From NCBI RefSeq assembly GCF_011170085.1, contig NZ_BLLI01000001.1, forward strand, positions 33,570 through 97,569: a DNA stretch of 64,000 nucleotides. Reading direction: 5' to 3'. This DNA comes from Pseudolactococcus hodotermopsidis. GTDB taxonomy: Bacteria > Bacillota > Bacilli > Lactobacillales > Streptococcaceae. The position numbers and the translations under genes are program-made. Shown here one piece after another: positions 54,538-63,889 of this stretch. The notes under the pieces were generated by a model that did not search any database, had not been told where the DNA came from, and saw nothing but the letters and a program-made list of their open reading frames with translations. Position 1 is the stretch's first letter. Every line of letters begins with the position of its first letter.

Positions 54538-56646
54538 TCAAACTTCAAACATCAAATCGCCATAAGATGGCATTGGCCATGCTTCCTTATCAACAATCAT
54601 TTCAAGTTTGTCAACTGGAGCGCGCAGTGCATCCATTGCTTTAAAGACCACTTCGTTGTAGAAACGCGCTTGAGCTTTGCCTTCTTCTTGGAGAGTGGCT
54701 TTGACAGCGACCTCTTTGAGTTCAGAAAGTGCCGTCTTAACTTCTTTGAGCAAGGCTGAAACCTCTGTCAAGATGTCAGTTTGAACACTCGCCTCAACAC
54801 CCGCATTCTTAACCGCAATAACCGTGTCAGCTAAGGTTTTCGTATATTTAATAACAGCTGGGATAATTTGTTTTGTCGCCATATCAATCATCGTAAGTGC
54901 CTCAATATTGATGACCTTGCCATAATTTTCATATTTAACTTCTTCACGCGCTTTCAACTCAGCAGGTGTCAAGACACCGTATTTATCAAACAAGGCGATA
55001 ACATCAGCTTGCGCCAAAACTTCAGTCGCATCAACGATTGATTTGAGATTTGGCAACCCACGTTTTTCAGCCTCAACAAGCCACTCTTCAGAATAGCCAT
55101 CGCCATTGAAAATAACGCGTTTATGCGCTTTAGCATACTCGGCAATCAAAGCATCTACTTCGGCATCAAAATCAGTTGCTTTCGCCAAGCGTTCAGAAGC
55201 ATCATCAAAAGATTCAGCAACAATGGTATTAAGGACAATGTTTGGCGAGGCAATTGAATCACGCGACCCAACCATACGAAACTCAAATTTGTTACCAGTA
55301 AAGGCAAATGGCGAGGTACGATTACGGTCAGTTGCATCTTTAGAAATATCACGCAAAGCAGTCGAACCAGTCGTCAAAACGCCACCTTTGATAGAAGTTG
55401 AGGCTGAGCCATTTGCCACATATTGCTCAATAATATCTTCTAATTGTGAGCCAAGGAAGATTGAGATGATAGCTGGTGGTGCTTCGTTGGCACCCAAACG
55501 GTGGTCATTACCAGGGTCAGCAGCCGATTCTCGGAGCAAACCAGCATATTTATCAACCGCTTTGATGATACAGGCAAGTACCAGCAAGAATTGTTTATTT
55601 TCATGTGGTGTGTTGCCTGGTTCAAGCAAATTTTCGCCTTTATCTGTCACGAGTGACCAGTTGTTATGTTTACCTGAACCATTGACACCCGCAAAAGGCT
55701 TCTCATGGAGCAAACATTTCATATCGTGACTACAAGCAACACGTTTCAGTGTTTGCATCACAACTTGATTTTGGTCAACGGCAACATTAGCATTGGCATA
55801 AATTGGCGCAATTTCATGTTGAGCAGGTGCTACTTCGTTATGTTGCGTTTTGGAAGTCACACCAACCCTCCAAAGTTCTTCGTTGACATCTTTCATGAAA
55901 CCAGCAACACGTTGGCGAATTGTACCAAAGTAATGGTCGTCCAACTCTTGACCTTTCGGCGCTTGTGCACCAAATAAAGTACGCCCAGCATAAATCAAAT
56001 CCTTACGTTGAAGGAATTTTTTTTCGTCAACCAAAAAATATTCTTGCTCAGCTCCAACAGATGGCGCAACTGATTTGGCAGATGTATTGCCAAACAAACG
56101 GAGCAACTTGATAGATGAGTCAGAAATGACTTGCATAGAGCGCAAGAGTGGTGCTTTTTGGTCAAGCGCTTCGCCATTGTATGAGTAAAATGCTGTCGGA
56201 ATCAAAAGCGTTGTTCCTGCCGCATCATGACGGACAAAAACTGGAGAAGTCGTATCCCAAACCGTGTAACCACGCGCCTCAAAAGTCGCACGCAAGCCAC
56301 CCGAAGGGAATGAAGAACCATCTGGCTCGCCTTTAATCAGCTCTTTTCCTGAAAATGCTGTCAAAACGCTACCGTCAGCTTTTGGTGCTGTGATAAACGA
56401 ATCTTGTTTTTCAGCAGTCACACCTGTCAATGGTTGAAACAAATGAGCAAAGTGAGTTGCGCCTTTTTCAATCGCCCATTCACGGATCTCATTTGCAATC
56501 ACATCAGCAGTTGCAAGATCAAGGTCTTTGCCTTCTTCAATTGATTTTTTGAATTGCTTGTAGATACTCTTTGGCAAACGCTGTTGCATCACGGCATCTG
56601 TGAAAACATCTTCAGCAAAGATTTCTGGAATATTGACTTTTTCCAT
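54538..56646 (-). CDS. glnN: Glutamine synthetase type III
   Basis: The 702-residue GSIII (GlnN type) is much longer than GSI. It makes glutamine from glutamate, ammonia and ATP. Family features include the N-terminal FAEDVFTDAVMQQRLPKSIYK, GTTLLIPTAFYSYNGEALDQ, the metal site GAEQEYFLVD, and AGVNGSGKHNNWSL followed by RLGANEAPPAIISIFLG. A GlnR box precedes it, so it is a second nitrogen-regulated glutamine synthetase beside glnA. Confidence 0.93.
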   Translation of the reverse strand: MEKVNIPEIFAEDVFTDAVMQQRLPKSIYKQFKKSIEEGKDLDLATADVIANEIREWAIEKGATHFAHLFQPLTGVTAEKQDSFITAPKADGSVLTAFSGKELIKGEPDGSSFPSGGLRATFEARGYTVWDTTSPVFVRHDAAGTTLLIPTAFYSYNGEALDQKAPLLRSMQVISDSSIKLLRLFGNTSAKSVAPSVGAEQEYFLVDEKKFLQRKDLIYAGRTLFGAQAPKGQELDDHYFGTIRQRVAGFMKDVNEELWRVGVTSKTQHNEVAPAQHEIAPIYANANVAVDQNQVVMQTLKRVACSHDMKCLLHEKPFAGVNGSGKHNNWSLVTDKGENLLEPGNTPHENKQFLLVLACIIKAVDKYAGLLRESAADPGNDHRLGANEAPPAIISIFLGSQLEDIIEQYVANGSASTSIKGGVLTTGSTALRDISKDATDRNRTSPFAFTGNKFEFRMVGSRDSIASPNIVLNTIVAESFDDASERLAKATDFDAEVDALIAEYAKAHKRVIFNGDGYSEEWLVEAEKRGLPNLKSIVDATEVLAQADVIALFDKYGVLTPAELKAREEVKYENYGKVINIEALTMIDMATKQIIPAVIKYTKTLADTVIAVKNAGVEASVQTDILTEVSALLKEVKTALSELKEVAVKATLQEEGKAQARFYNEVVFKAMDALRAPVDKLEMIVDKEAWPMPSYGDLMFEV

Positions 56647-56704
56647 TTGTAAGTTCTCCTGACTTTTTCTAGGGCTCTCTTAAATTTTTGAGCTGTCCAT
56701 TACA

Positions 56705-56721
56705 TGTTATAAGTTCTAACA
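56705..56721. promoter_or_regulatory. GlnR box upstream of glnN
   Basis: TGTTATAAGTTCTAACA fits TGTTA-N7-TNACA fully, 59 bases before glnN. The rest of the 56647-56885 gap holds only the glnA terminator. Confidence 0.8.
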
Positions 56722-56832
56722 CTATCATTATACATTTTTTTTGGATGTAATGCAATAATATTTGTAATTTTTAGAATTTTCTTTTTCAGTAAATGTTCGG
56801 ATTTGGTGCTTACTTTGATTAAATTATAGAAA

Positions 56833-56875
56833 ATAAATAAAAAAACTCAGATTTAAACACTGAAAAATCTGAGTT
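56833..56875 (-). terminator. Terminator after glnA
   Basis: AAACTCAGATTT and AAATCTGAGTTT form a 12 bp stem; on the minus strand a run of Ts follows. Confidence 0.88.
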
Positions 56876-56885
56876 TCGGGCCATT

Positions 56886-58226
56886 TTAGTAAAGATAGAG
56901 ATAATTATCAACTTCCCATTGCGAGACAAACTGAGCGTAGGAAGCCCACTCGACTTTTTTGGTCTCGACAAAATTTGTGAGAATATGTTCTCCGAGAGCT
57001 GATTTGACAACCTCATCTTCTCGGAGTGCCTTGACAGCATTGTGCAAAGTAGAAGGCAAGTCGTTGATGCCAACGGCTTTACGTTCATCTTCGGTCATCA
57101 TATAGATGTTATTTTCGACTGGCGCTGGCGCTTCTATTTTGCGTACAATACCATCAAGTCCGCATTCAAGCAAAACAGCAAGCGCCAAGTAAGGATTGGC
57201 AGTCGGGTCAACAGCACGAAGTTCTAAGCGCGTGCCAATACCACGAGAGGCTGGTACACGTACAAGTGGCGAACGATTTCTCCCCGCCCAAGCAATGTAG
57301 ACTGGCGCTTCATAGCCTGGTACAAGACGTTTGTAGGAGTTAATCGTCGGATTGGTAATCGCTGTAAAATTATAAGCGTGTTCCAAAATACCGCCCAAGA
57401 AATGGTAAGCAGTGTCTGATAATTCCATCTCGCCATTGGCATCATAAAAGGCATTGGTGTCATTTTGATCAAACAAAGACATATTACAATGCATGCCACT
57501 ACCATTGATACCAAACTTTGGTTTTGCCATAAACGTCGCATACAAACCATGCGCCCGCGCAATCGTTTTAACAACAAGTTTGAAGATTTGAATGTTGTCG
57601 CAAGCCGTCAAAACGTTGGTATACTTGAAATCAATCTCATGCTGACCAACAGCAACCTCGTGATGACTGGCTTCGACCTCAAAACCAAGATCCGTCAAAA
57701 CATTGACAATTTCACGTCGCGTATTATCCGCCGAATCAATCGGCGCAAGGTCGAAATAGCCACCTTGGTCGTTGACTTCGAGCGTCGGATTTCCTTGGTC
57801 ATCTAGTTTAAACAAGAAAAACTCAGGCTCTGGACCAAGGTTGAATGACTTGAAACCGACCTCTTCCATGTGTGCAAGTGCACGTTTCAGATTGCCCCGA
57901 GGATCGCCCGCAAACGGTGTGCCGTCAGGATTGTAAACATCACAAAGCAAGCCAGCCACCTTGCCATTTTCATCGCCCCAAGGAAAAATTATCCAAGTAT
58001 CAAGATCGGGATAAAGGTACATGTCAGACTCATTAATGCGGACAAAGCCCTCAATAGATGACCCGTCAAACATCATCTTGTTGTCCAGAATTTTGTCAAG
58101 TTGCTCCTCAGTTGCGGGAACTTCAACGTTTTTCAGCGTTCCCAAAATGTCCGTAAACATCAAACGCAAAAACGTCACATTTTTTTCTTTGATTTCTCTG
58201 CGAATATCAACAGCTGTGATTGCCAT
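56886..58226 (-). CDS. glnA: Glutamine synthetase type I
   Basis: The 446-residue GSI-alpha (Firmicute type, feedback-inhibited and not adenylylated) has the beta-grasp N-terminus and [21 protein letters not shown]. The metal and ATP site is [12 protein letters not shown], followed by [18 protein letters not shown] and [30 protein letters not shown]. It lies 78 bases after glnR in the conserved glnRA operon. In related bacteria GS bound to glutamine stimulates GlnR. Confidence 0.97.
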   Translation of the reverse strand: MAITAVDIRREIKEKNVTFLRLMFTDILGTLKNVEVPATEEQLDKILDNKMMFDGSSIEGFVRINESDMYLYPDLDTWIIFPWGDENGKVAGLLCDVYNPDGTPFAGDPRGNLKRALAHMEEVGFKSFNLGPEPEFFLFKLDDQGNPTLEVNDQGGYFDLAPIDSADNTRREIVNVLTDLGFEVEASHHEVAVGQHEIDFKYTNVLTACDNIQIFKLVVKTIARAHGLYATFMAKPKFGINGSGMHCNMSLFDQNDTNAFYDANGEMELSDTAYHFLGGILEHAYNFTAITNPTINSYKRLVPGYEAPVYIAWAGRNRSPLVRVPASRGIGTRLELRAVDPTANPYLALAVLLECGLDGIVRKIEAPAPVENNIYMMTEDERKAVGINDLPSTLHNAVKALREDEVVKSALGEHILTNFVETKKVEWASYAQFVSQWEVDNYLYLY

Positions 58227-58304
58227 AATATGGCCTCCTTAGTTAATTCTAATCTTCTTTTTATGACACAACGAAAACCAATCAAAATCCAATGATTGGC
58301 TAAT

Positions 58305-58667
58305 TTATCGTAGCGTTGTTTTAGGCTTATTAAACCTAGATTGTTGCATGATTTCTTGCTCTAAAATCTTTCGGACTTCAGCATCAGTGATTGATTTATT
58401 CTTTACTTTTGCCAATTCTTCCTTACTTTTTTCATAGACTTTCTTAATACCAGCAATATTTAAACCATCATTAAGATAATCTTTAATTTCAAGCAAGACA
58501 TCCATATCATTGAGCGAATACATCCGCCGATTACCGTCATTTCGCGCTGGGAAAATCAAATCTTGATCTTCATAGTAGCGAATCTGACGTGCTGTGAGAT
58601 CTGTCAGTTTCATAACGGTACCAATGGGAAAAACTGCCATTGAGCGCCGTAGCTCACGTTCTTTCAC
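58305..58667 (-). CDS. glnR: GlnR, MerR-family nitrogen repressor
   Basis: The protein has 120 residues from GTG 58667, with AAGGAG 10 bases upstream; family members start (M)KEKELRRSMAVFPIG, so the longer frame is not used. The MerR-type winged helix covers PIGTVMKLTDLTARQIRYYEDQ and NRRMYSLNDMDVLLEIKDYL. The C-terminal tail senses feedback-inhibited GS. It represses glnRA and, judging from the boxes, glnN. Confidence 0.95.
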   Translation of the reverse strand: MKERELRRSMAVFPIGTVMKLTDLTARQIRYYEDQDLIFPARNDGNRRMYSLNDMDVLLEIKDYLNDGLNIAGIKKVYEKSKEELAKVKNKSITDAEVRKILEQEIMQQSRFNKPKTTLR

Positions 58668-58740
58668 TAAAATATTTCTCCTTTTATAGCTGGACACACT
58701 CTCAATTTTGCGCCAAGATGAACTCGCTTACAAAATCTAT

Positions 58741-58791
58741 TTTATAGGGAAATTCCCCAAAAGTCAATAGCTAATGTTAGCTTAGGTAACA
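58741..58791 (-). promoter_or_regulatory. glnRA promoter with GlnR box
   Basis: GlnR box TGTTAGCTTAGGTAACA (58775-58791) lies just upstream of a TTGACT -35 (58762-58767). The -10 is TAAAAT at 17 bp or TATAAA at 15 bp. The sequence 58800-58906 has weak inverted repeats only and no gene. Confidence 0.8.
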
Positions 58792-58906
58792 TCACTGTAC
58801 CATACTCATTCCTGAAACAAAGCAAGATGAGGCTAGTTTTTGAGTTGTGGTTCACAAAACGCAACTTGATGGTACTAACGCTTAGCCGTTGATGCATTTA
58901 TCTATT

Positions 58907-59221
58907 TCAATAGTCGTCATTATTTCTGATAATTTCGCCTTGATAATCAATCATCCCAGGTGCAACCATGTCAATGTTCAAACCCATTTCATCAAAAATG
59001 TTGCTGGCACGGTAAGCTTTGTTAGTCGTGCGACAAATAACATAGTAATGTTTGCTTTTATCCAAGTCAAATTTGCCGTCCTCAACATCGTCAATGGGAA
59101 TGTTGATAGCACTCGGAATATGAAAACTGTCAAATTGCTCGACTGGTCGCACATCAAGCAAATTCAGTTCGGAGATTTCTAATTTTTCAAAATCTTTTAA
59201 CTCAATAATATTAAAAGTCAT
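58907..59221 (-). CDS. Rhodanese-like protein
   Basis: This 104-residue single rhodanese domain has [20 protein letters not shown] and the active-site loop [13 protein letters not shown] with the persulfide-carrying cysteine. It would transfer sulfur or act in redox chemistry; the acceptor is unknown. It overlaps ruvB by 4 bases, so the two are co-translated. Confidence 0.85.
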   Translation of the reverse strand: MTFNIIELKDFEKLEISELNLLDVRPVEQFDSFHIPSAINIPIDDVEDGKFDLDKSKHYYVICRTTNKAYRASNIFDEMGLNIDMVAPGMIDYQGEIIRNNDDY

Positions 59222-60237
59222 TTCCCCTCCCCAGTATAAACATAACCAAAATGTTCGTAGCCTTTGGGTGTCACACGGCGACCTTGCCGCGTTCGTATGA
59301 GAAACCCCGACTGAATCAAATACGGCTCATACATATCTTCCAGCGTTTCGCGTTCTTCCGAGATATTGACCGCAAGCGTCCCCAAGCCAACTGGGCCACC
59401 ATTATACATCTCAATCATCGTTTTGATGATTTTTTGGTCAATGTAGTCAAGCCCCGAGCCATCCACATCAAGCATGGTTAGCGCTTGATTGGTCATATCA
59501 TCATTGACGATGCCAGTCCCTTTGATTTGGGCAAAATCGCGCACACGTTTGAACAGACGGTTAGCAATACGAGGTGTCCCACGGCTTCTTCTAGCAATCT
59601 CATGTGCACCATCACCAGTAATTGCCGTCTCAAAAATATCAGCGGTTCGGGTAACAATCTCCGTCAGGTCTTCTAAGTCGTAATAAGCCATGTGAGCATT
59701 GATCCCAAAACGCGCCCGCAAAGGATTTGAGAGCATCCCCGCACGAGTCGTTGCACCAATCAAGGTAAAGGGAGGCAGCTCCAAGTGGACGCTGCGACTG
59801 GCATCCGCACCACCAATCATGATGTCAATGTAAAAGTCCTCCATGGCGCTATAAAGCACCTCCTCAACCGACATGGGCAGACGATGGATTTCGTCAATAA
59901 AGAGAACATCGCCCGCCTCAAGTTCGTTCAAAATCGCAACCAAATCGCCCGCTTTTTCGATAGCGGGACCCGAAGTTTGCTTGATATTAACACCAAGTTC
60001 ATTTGCAATGACGAAAGCCATGGTCGTTTTGCCAAGACCGGGAGGACCGAAAAGTAGCACGTGATCAAGCGATTCTTCACGCATTTTGGCAGCTTTGATG
60101 AAAATGTCTAGCTGTTCCTTGATTTTATCCTGTCCGATATATTGGTTGAGATATTGCGGTCTCAAGGTACGTTCGACTGCAATTTCTTCGTTTTCGTAAC
60201 TTTGCAATTCGCCTGAGGTTAATTTGTCGTTTTCCAT
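59218..60237 (-). CDS. ruvB: Holliday junction helicase subunit RuvB
   Basis: This 339-residue AAA+ motor for branch migration with RuvA has [20 protein letters not shown], Walker [10 protein letters not shown], Walker [12 protein letters not shown], sensor IGATTRAG, and a winged-helix C-terminus with the [18 protein letters not shown] end. ATG 60237 ([10 protein letters not shown]) fits the family. It has no SD and the -10 lies 6 bases upstream, pointing to a leaderless mRNA. RuvA is two genes upstream. Confidence 0.96.
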   Translation of the reverse strand: MENDKLTSGELQSYENEEIAVERTLRPQYLNQYIGQDKIKEQLDIFIKAAKMREESLDHVLLFGPPGLGKTTMAFVIANELGVNIKQTSGPAIEKAGDLVAILNELEAGDVLFIDEIHRLPMSVEEVLYSAMEDFYIDIMIGGADASRSVHLELPPFTLIGATTRAGMLSNPLRARFGINAHMAYYDLEDLTEIVTRTADIFETAITGDGAHEIARRSRGTPRIANRLFKRVRDFAQIKGTGIVNDDMTNQALTMLDVDGSGLDYIDQKIIKTMIEMYNGGPVGLGTLAVNISEERETLEDMYEPYLIQSGFLIRTRQGRRVTPKGYEHFGYVYTGEGK

Positions 60238-60243
60238 AGGTCT

Positions 60244-60272
60244 ATTATACCACGCTTCCCCTAGCAGTCCAA
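60244..60272 (-). promoter_or_regulatory. Promoter of ruvB, -10 six bases before the start codon
   Basis: On the minus strand there is a TTGGAC -35 (60267-60272), exactly 17 bp, then TATAAT (60244-60249). Only AGACCT separates the -10 from the ATG, so transcription should start at the start codon. Confidence 0.75.
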
Positions 60273-60324
60273 ATTTACACAATTCAAAATAACATTAACA
60301 AAACCACTTCTTCCTCATAAAGAT

Positions 60325-60358
60325 AGCCCGCCAACCCTATAAAGGCGGATAGCTATTT
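60325..60358 (-). terminator. Possible terminator after the DUF3781 gene
   Basis: ATAGCCCGCC and GGCGGATAGCTAT form an imperfect stem, with a weak T-run on the minus strand. Confidence 0.4.
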
Positions 60359-60369
60359 TATATCCTGTC

Positions 60370-60618
60370 CTATAATTTATCAGCAGTAATGACCCTAAAA
60401 GTACTTGCATTTATCGTTATCCTAACACAATGCGCCTTATTTTCAACATAATAATTTTTACCGATTTTTGAAATGAGACTCTCTTCACAAGAAACCACAT
60501 CAGCTATAAACGTTTCTATTTCATCACGCGCCATATTGGTTTTTAGTTTCTTATTAATTCTACCATAAACTAAATCTGTGTAGCAGATTTGCTTTAAAAT
60601 TTTCTGCCTGATGGTCAT
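60370..60618 (-). CDS. DUF3781 family protein
   Basis: The 82-residue protein carries ICYTDLVYGRINKKLKTNMA and EESLISKIGKNYYVENKAHC, the pattern I associate with DUF3781. It has no known function, membrane segment or signal. It lies between ruvA and ruvB on the same strand, 50 bp after ruvA, and ruvB has its own promoter after it. Confidence 0.7.
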   Translation of the reverse strand: MTIRQKILKQICYTDLVYGRINKKLKTNMARDEIETFIADVVSCEESLISKIGKNYYVENKAHCVRITINASTFRVITADKL

Positions 60619-60670
60619 ATTTTGCTCTCTTTATCCTCAAGACTTTCGACATATATTTATAATTTTAAAA

Positions 60671-61255
60671 TTATTTCATTAACATTTTAAGCGCTAATTT
60701 GATATAAGCCTGTGCTGTGTCGGCTTGTCCTGCCATTTTTTTCTCGATTTTCTTAAGTTCTGTGGCTTTGTACCCCAAGGCTTCCAAGGCTTCAAGCGAT
60801 TCTGATAAAGCTTTATCAGTCGTTGCTGTCGTTTTCGCAACTGTTGCAAGCATTTGCGAGTCAAATTTGCCTTCCAAATCAAGCGCCATTTGCATGGCTG
60901 TTTTCTTACCAACACCTGGAAATTTAGTCAGATATTTGATGTCGGAGTTGTTAATTGCGGCGACCAAACCATCATTATCATCTGCCGCAATAATCGCAAG
61001 CGCCGACTTAGGACCAATACCCTTGACCGAGACAATTTTCAAAAAAAGCGTTTTCTCATCAAAGGTTTTAAAACCGTACAGGGTATGCGCATCCTCACGA
61101 ATGACCTGATGAACATAAATTTTTAGTAGCTGATTGCGCATATCGGAGAAAACATAGGGATTAGCAACATTGATAATATAACCGACACCCGAAACTTCAA
61201 GCACAACGTAAGTCGGGGTAATTTTCGTGAGCTTGCCTGTGAGATATTCATACAT
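60671..61255 (-). CDS. ruvA: Holliday junction complex subunit RuvA
   Basis: The 194-residue protein binds the four-way junction and recruits RuvB. The N-terminal OB fold ([20 protein letters not shown]) is followed by helix-hairpin-helix motifs [14 protein letters not shown] and [19 protein letters not shown], then the C-terminal domain III that touches RuvB. GGTGG lies 7 bases before ATG 61255, in contrast to ruvB. Confidence 0.96.
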   Translation of the reverse strand: MYEYLTGKLTKITPTYVVLEVSGVGYIINVANPYVFSDMRNQLLKIYVHQVIREDAHTLYGFKTFDEKTLFLKIVSVKGIGPKSALAIIAADDNDGLVAAINNSDIKYLTKFPGVGKKTAMQMALDLEGKFDSQMLATVAKTTATTDKALSESLEALEALGYKATELKKIEKKMAGQADTAQAYIKLALKMLMK

Positions 61256-61398
61256 TTAGATAACCACCGTAATTTCTGTAAATATGTGAAAAAAGTTGAT
61301 AGAATTTTGATACTGTGACTCCATGACTTCCTTTCTTTGACTACATAACACTAGCAGCAGCCAAGATAAAGAGATAAACTAAAACAGCTTAAAACAAG

Positions 61399-61477
61399 CT
61401 ACCAGTTTTTGAAATTGGTTCGCCTTGAAAGATACAAACCTAATAATAAAACAAGCAGTAGTAAGATAAAAAAACAT
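61399..61477 (-). CDS. Possible tiny membrane peptide gene
   Basis: ATG 61477 has AGGGAG 7 bases upstream, right after a copy of the SD-proximal repeat. As written the frame gives a 32-residue peptide ending further left. With one T fewer in the run of seven (61468-61474) it would read MFFILLLLVLLLGLYLSRRT then NFKNW, a single helix with a basic tail. That shape resembles small membrane peptides and type I toxins. Whether the run slips or is an error cannot be decided here. Nothing else is visible in 61256-61597. Confidence 0.35.
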
Positions 61478-61498
61478 TATTTTTTCTCCCTCGTATAA

Positions 61499-61570
61499 TT
61501 TGAACATCAAGCTAATTTTCTAGGAAAGTTTGCGCCTGCGGTTACTCGGCGCATCGCTTTCAGTATCATG
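61499..61570 (-). repeat. SD-proximal hairpin repeat, copy d
   Basis: TTTGAACATCAAGCTAATTT, then TCTAGGAAAGTTTGCGCC, then GGCGCATCGCTTTCAGTATC and ATG. It shares both ends with copy c. On the minus strand it stops 6-8 bases before an SD (GAGGGAG). Confidence 0.75.
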
Positions 61571-61597
61571 TCATTATACATAAAATTCACTGCATTT

Positions 61598-63514
61598 TCA
61601 AAACTGTGTCTGCCAACCACCTTTATGACCTTGCTGAATCCGTCGGAACATTTTCTCCATATCCGTATTTGAAAAATTGACGACTGCGGGTCTGCCATGC
61701 GGGCAATTATAGGGATTGTCACACTGCGCCAATTGTTGCAACAAATCACGCGCACTTGCGGCGTCAATGTACATATTCGCCTTGATTGAGCTTTTGCAGG
61801 CAATCATAATCGCCAAATCTTCACGATATTTTTTAACCGATACTTCACGCCCATCTAAAAGCAGGTCAATCAATTCATAAGTTGCCGACTCAATCTCATC
61901 ATCTTGCATCCAAATCGGATGTTCACGCAAAATCAGCTGATTTTCGCCGTATTCATCAAGCATGACCCCCGCCTCAGCGAGCAAGGCTTTCTTTTCAACA
62001 ACTGTTAAAAAATCATTTTGCGGCAAAGTGATAAAAATTGGCGCTAAAAGTTGCTGCTGATCATAGTTGACTTGACCAATTTTATCACGGTAATATTCGT
62101 ATTTGACCCGTTCTTGCGCTGCGTGTTGGTCAACGATATAAAGACCGTCTGGCGCTTGACAAAGGAGGTAAGTACCGTGCATTTGGGCGAGAAATTCGAG
62201 TTCTGGGAAAGTGCTAGTTTTTTTAGTTTCTTCAAAAATCGTTATTTCTGACGGCTTGGTTTCAGATTTCCTTGGTTCTGACGAGGCAACCTCGCTTGAT
62301 GAATGTGGCGGTTTCATCTCAGTTTTCGTTAAATAGGACGATTCTGAGCGGGAACTATCAAAATCAGCATTTTCCTTGACAAAAAAATCTTGTTTAACAG
62401 TATCATAATAAAGCTGTCTGCTTGGCTGTTGCACATGTTGCGTTTGAGCGACGGGTGGATTTTTGTGAGTATTGAGATTTTCAAGCGCATCTGGTATCAG
62501 GACTTCTTCAGCAAGGGCTGTTGCAATTGCCTTTGTGATGAGACTCATCAGCTCACGCTCTTTGGAAATTCTCACCTCTTGTTTAGTTGGATGAACATTG
62601 ACATCCGCCAAAAACGGATCGATTTTGAGGTCAATGACAGCAAGCGGAAAACGCCCAACCATGAGTTTACTGCCGTAGCCCTCAACAATGGCGCGATTTA
62701 GCAGAAAATTCTTGATATAACGACCATTGAGCAACACTGTGATATAATTGCGGTTAGCGCGCGTCAGCTCGGGCAGACTGACGTAACCTGTCACCTCAAA
62801 ATCAAGGTCAGAAATCGAGAGTTCAACCATTTTTTTCGCTGTCGAAATGCCGTAAACACCCGCAATCGCTTGGCGCAAATCGCCAGTTCCCGCCGTTTTC
62901 AGCATATCACGACCATCATTGACCAAAGTAAAAGCAACCTCAGGATGCGCAAGACTGAGCCGATTGATGATGTCAGTAATATGACTAAGTTCAGCCTGTA
63001 AACTCTTGATATACTTGAGCCGAGCAGGCGTGTTATAGAACAGATTTTCGACCTTTATTCGCGTTCCAACACGTTTTGGCGCTGGATCATTTTGGGTAAT
63101 GTTACCTCCTTTGGCAACAAGGTGTGTCCCACTCTCATCGCCGTTGTTGGCTGCTGCCGTATCAATCGTCATCTCGCTAACGCTTGCAATAGACGGCAGT
63201 GCCTCGCCCCGAAAACCCAAAGTCCGAATGCGAAAAAGATCAGCAACATCCTTGATTTTACTGGTCGCATGCCGTCTGAGCGCAAGCGCAACTTCTGCAC
63301 GCGCAATCCCTTCACCATTGTCAATAATTTCAATTGATTTGAGACCCGATTCTTCAATCTTAACCGTGATTTGCGTGGCTTTGGCATCAATTGCATTTTC
63401 TAGTAATTCTTTGACAACGCTTGCTGGACGTTCAATAACTTCCCCCGCTGCTATTTTATTGGCTAGATTTCCGTCTAATTCAATGATTTTTGACTGATTT
63501 TTTTGTTTCTTCAT
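61598..63514 (-). CDS. mutL: DNA mismatch repair protein MutL
   Basis: The 638-residue GHKL ATPase has [20 protein letters not shown] then [21 protein letters not shown] and the [15 protein letters not shown] motif. The C-terminal dimerisation domain has the endonuclease metal motif region [15 protein letters not shown] and [17 protein letters not shown], ending [12 protein letters not shown] 63514 has no SD and TATAAT lies 7 bases before it. mutS is not adjacent in this window. Confidence 0.96.
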   Translation of the reverse strand: MKKQKNQSKIIELDGNLANKIAAGEVIERPASVVKELLENAIDAKATQITVKIEESGLKSIEIIDNGEGIARAEVALALRRHATSKIKDVADLFRIRTLGFRGEALPSIASVSEMTIDTAAANNGDESGTHLVAKGGNITQNDPAPKRVGTRIKVENLFYNTPARLKYIKSLQAELSHITDIINRLSLAHPEVAFTLVNDGRDMLKTAGTGDLRQAIAGVYGISTAKKMVELSISDLDFEVTGYVSLPELTRANRNYITVLLNGRYIKNFLLNRAIVEGYGSKLMVGRFPLAVIDLKIDPFLADVNVHPTKQEVRISKERELMSLITKAIATALAEEVLIPDALENLNTHKNPPVAQTQHVQQPSRQLYYDTVKQDFFVKENADFDSSRSESSYLTKTEMKPPHSSSEVASSEPRKSETKPSEITIFEETKKTSTFPELEFLAQMHGTYLLCQAPDGLYIVDQHAAQERVKYEYYRDKIGQVNYDQQQLLAPIFITLPQNDFLTVVEKKALLAEAGVMLDEYGENQLILREHPIWMQDDEIESATYELIDLLLDGREVSVKKYREDLAIMIACKSSIKANMYIDAASARDLLQQLAQCDNPYNCPHGRPAVVNFSNTDMEKMFRRIQQGHKGGWQTQF

Positions 63515-63521
63515 AGTTTTT

Positions 63522-63530
63522 ATTATATCA
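63522..63530 (-). promoter_or_regulatory. Extended -10 of mutL, seven bases before the start codon
   Basis: TGATATAAT on the minus strand (63522-63530) is a good extended -10. With 7 bases to the ATG the transcript would be leaderless or nearly so. Confidence 0.65.
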
Positions 63531-63572
63531 AAAAAAGTACTTTAGCGCTTGAAATCTAGTATTTTAATATAA

Positions 63573-63793
63573 AGGGCATCTCTAAAAACTCAGATTCGCC
63601 CATTTTTGTTAGCTCATAAAATCGCTAACAAAAAAAATGTGCACCTGCGGTTACTCGGTGCATGAAAAAATTGCTAAAATTTCCGTAGTCGTCGTCAATC
63701 CTCCTTGACTTGCACCAGCAACCCTTCGTCGAATTTCCTAGTCTAAGAAAATTTTATCTAAAAATGAACAAAAGCAGTTTTTAGAGATGCCCT
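63573..63793. repeat. MITE-like element, copy 3
   Basis: The 221 bp element starts AGGGCATCTCTAAAAACTCA and ends CAGTTTTTAGAGATGCCCT, here a near-perfect terminal inverted repeat. It shares TTGTTAGCTCATAAAATCGC with copy 2. It lies between mutL and the IS remnant. Confidence 0.85.
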
Positions 63794-63829
63794 AAAATTT
63801 AAGACCTGTATTTCTTGCATAGTAAAATA

Positions 63830-63872
63830 AAAAATTTGTCTGAAATATACGACATTTCAGACAAGTTTTTTA
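63830..63872. terminator. Probable bidirectional terminator
   Basis: TTGTCTGAAAT and ATTTCAGACAA form an 11 bp stem with a T-run on the plus side and an A-rich run on the other. Confidence 0.75.
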
Positions 63873-63889
63873 ATAGACTTCTCCCGAAA

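Noticed and set aside
58800..58900. Structured RNA upstream of glnR
   Set aside because: Only short, poorly consistent inverted repeats (GTACCAT/ATGGTAC, GTTG/CAAC) were seen, not enough to call an element.
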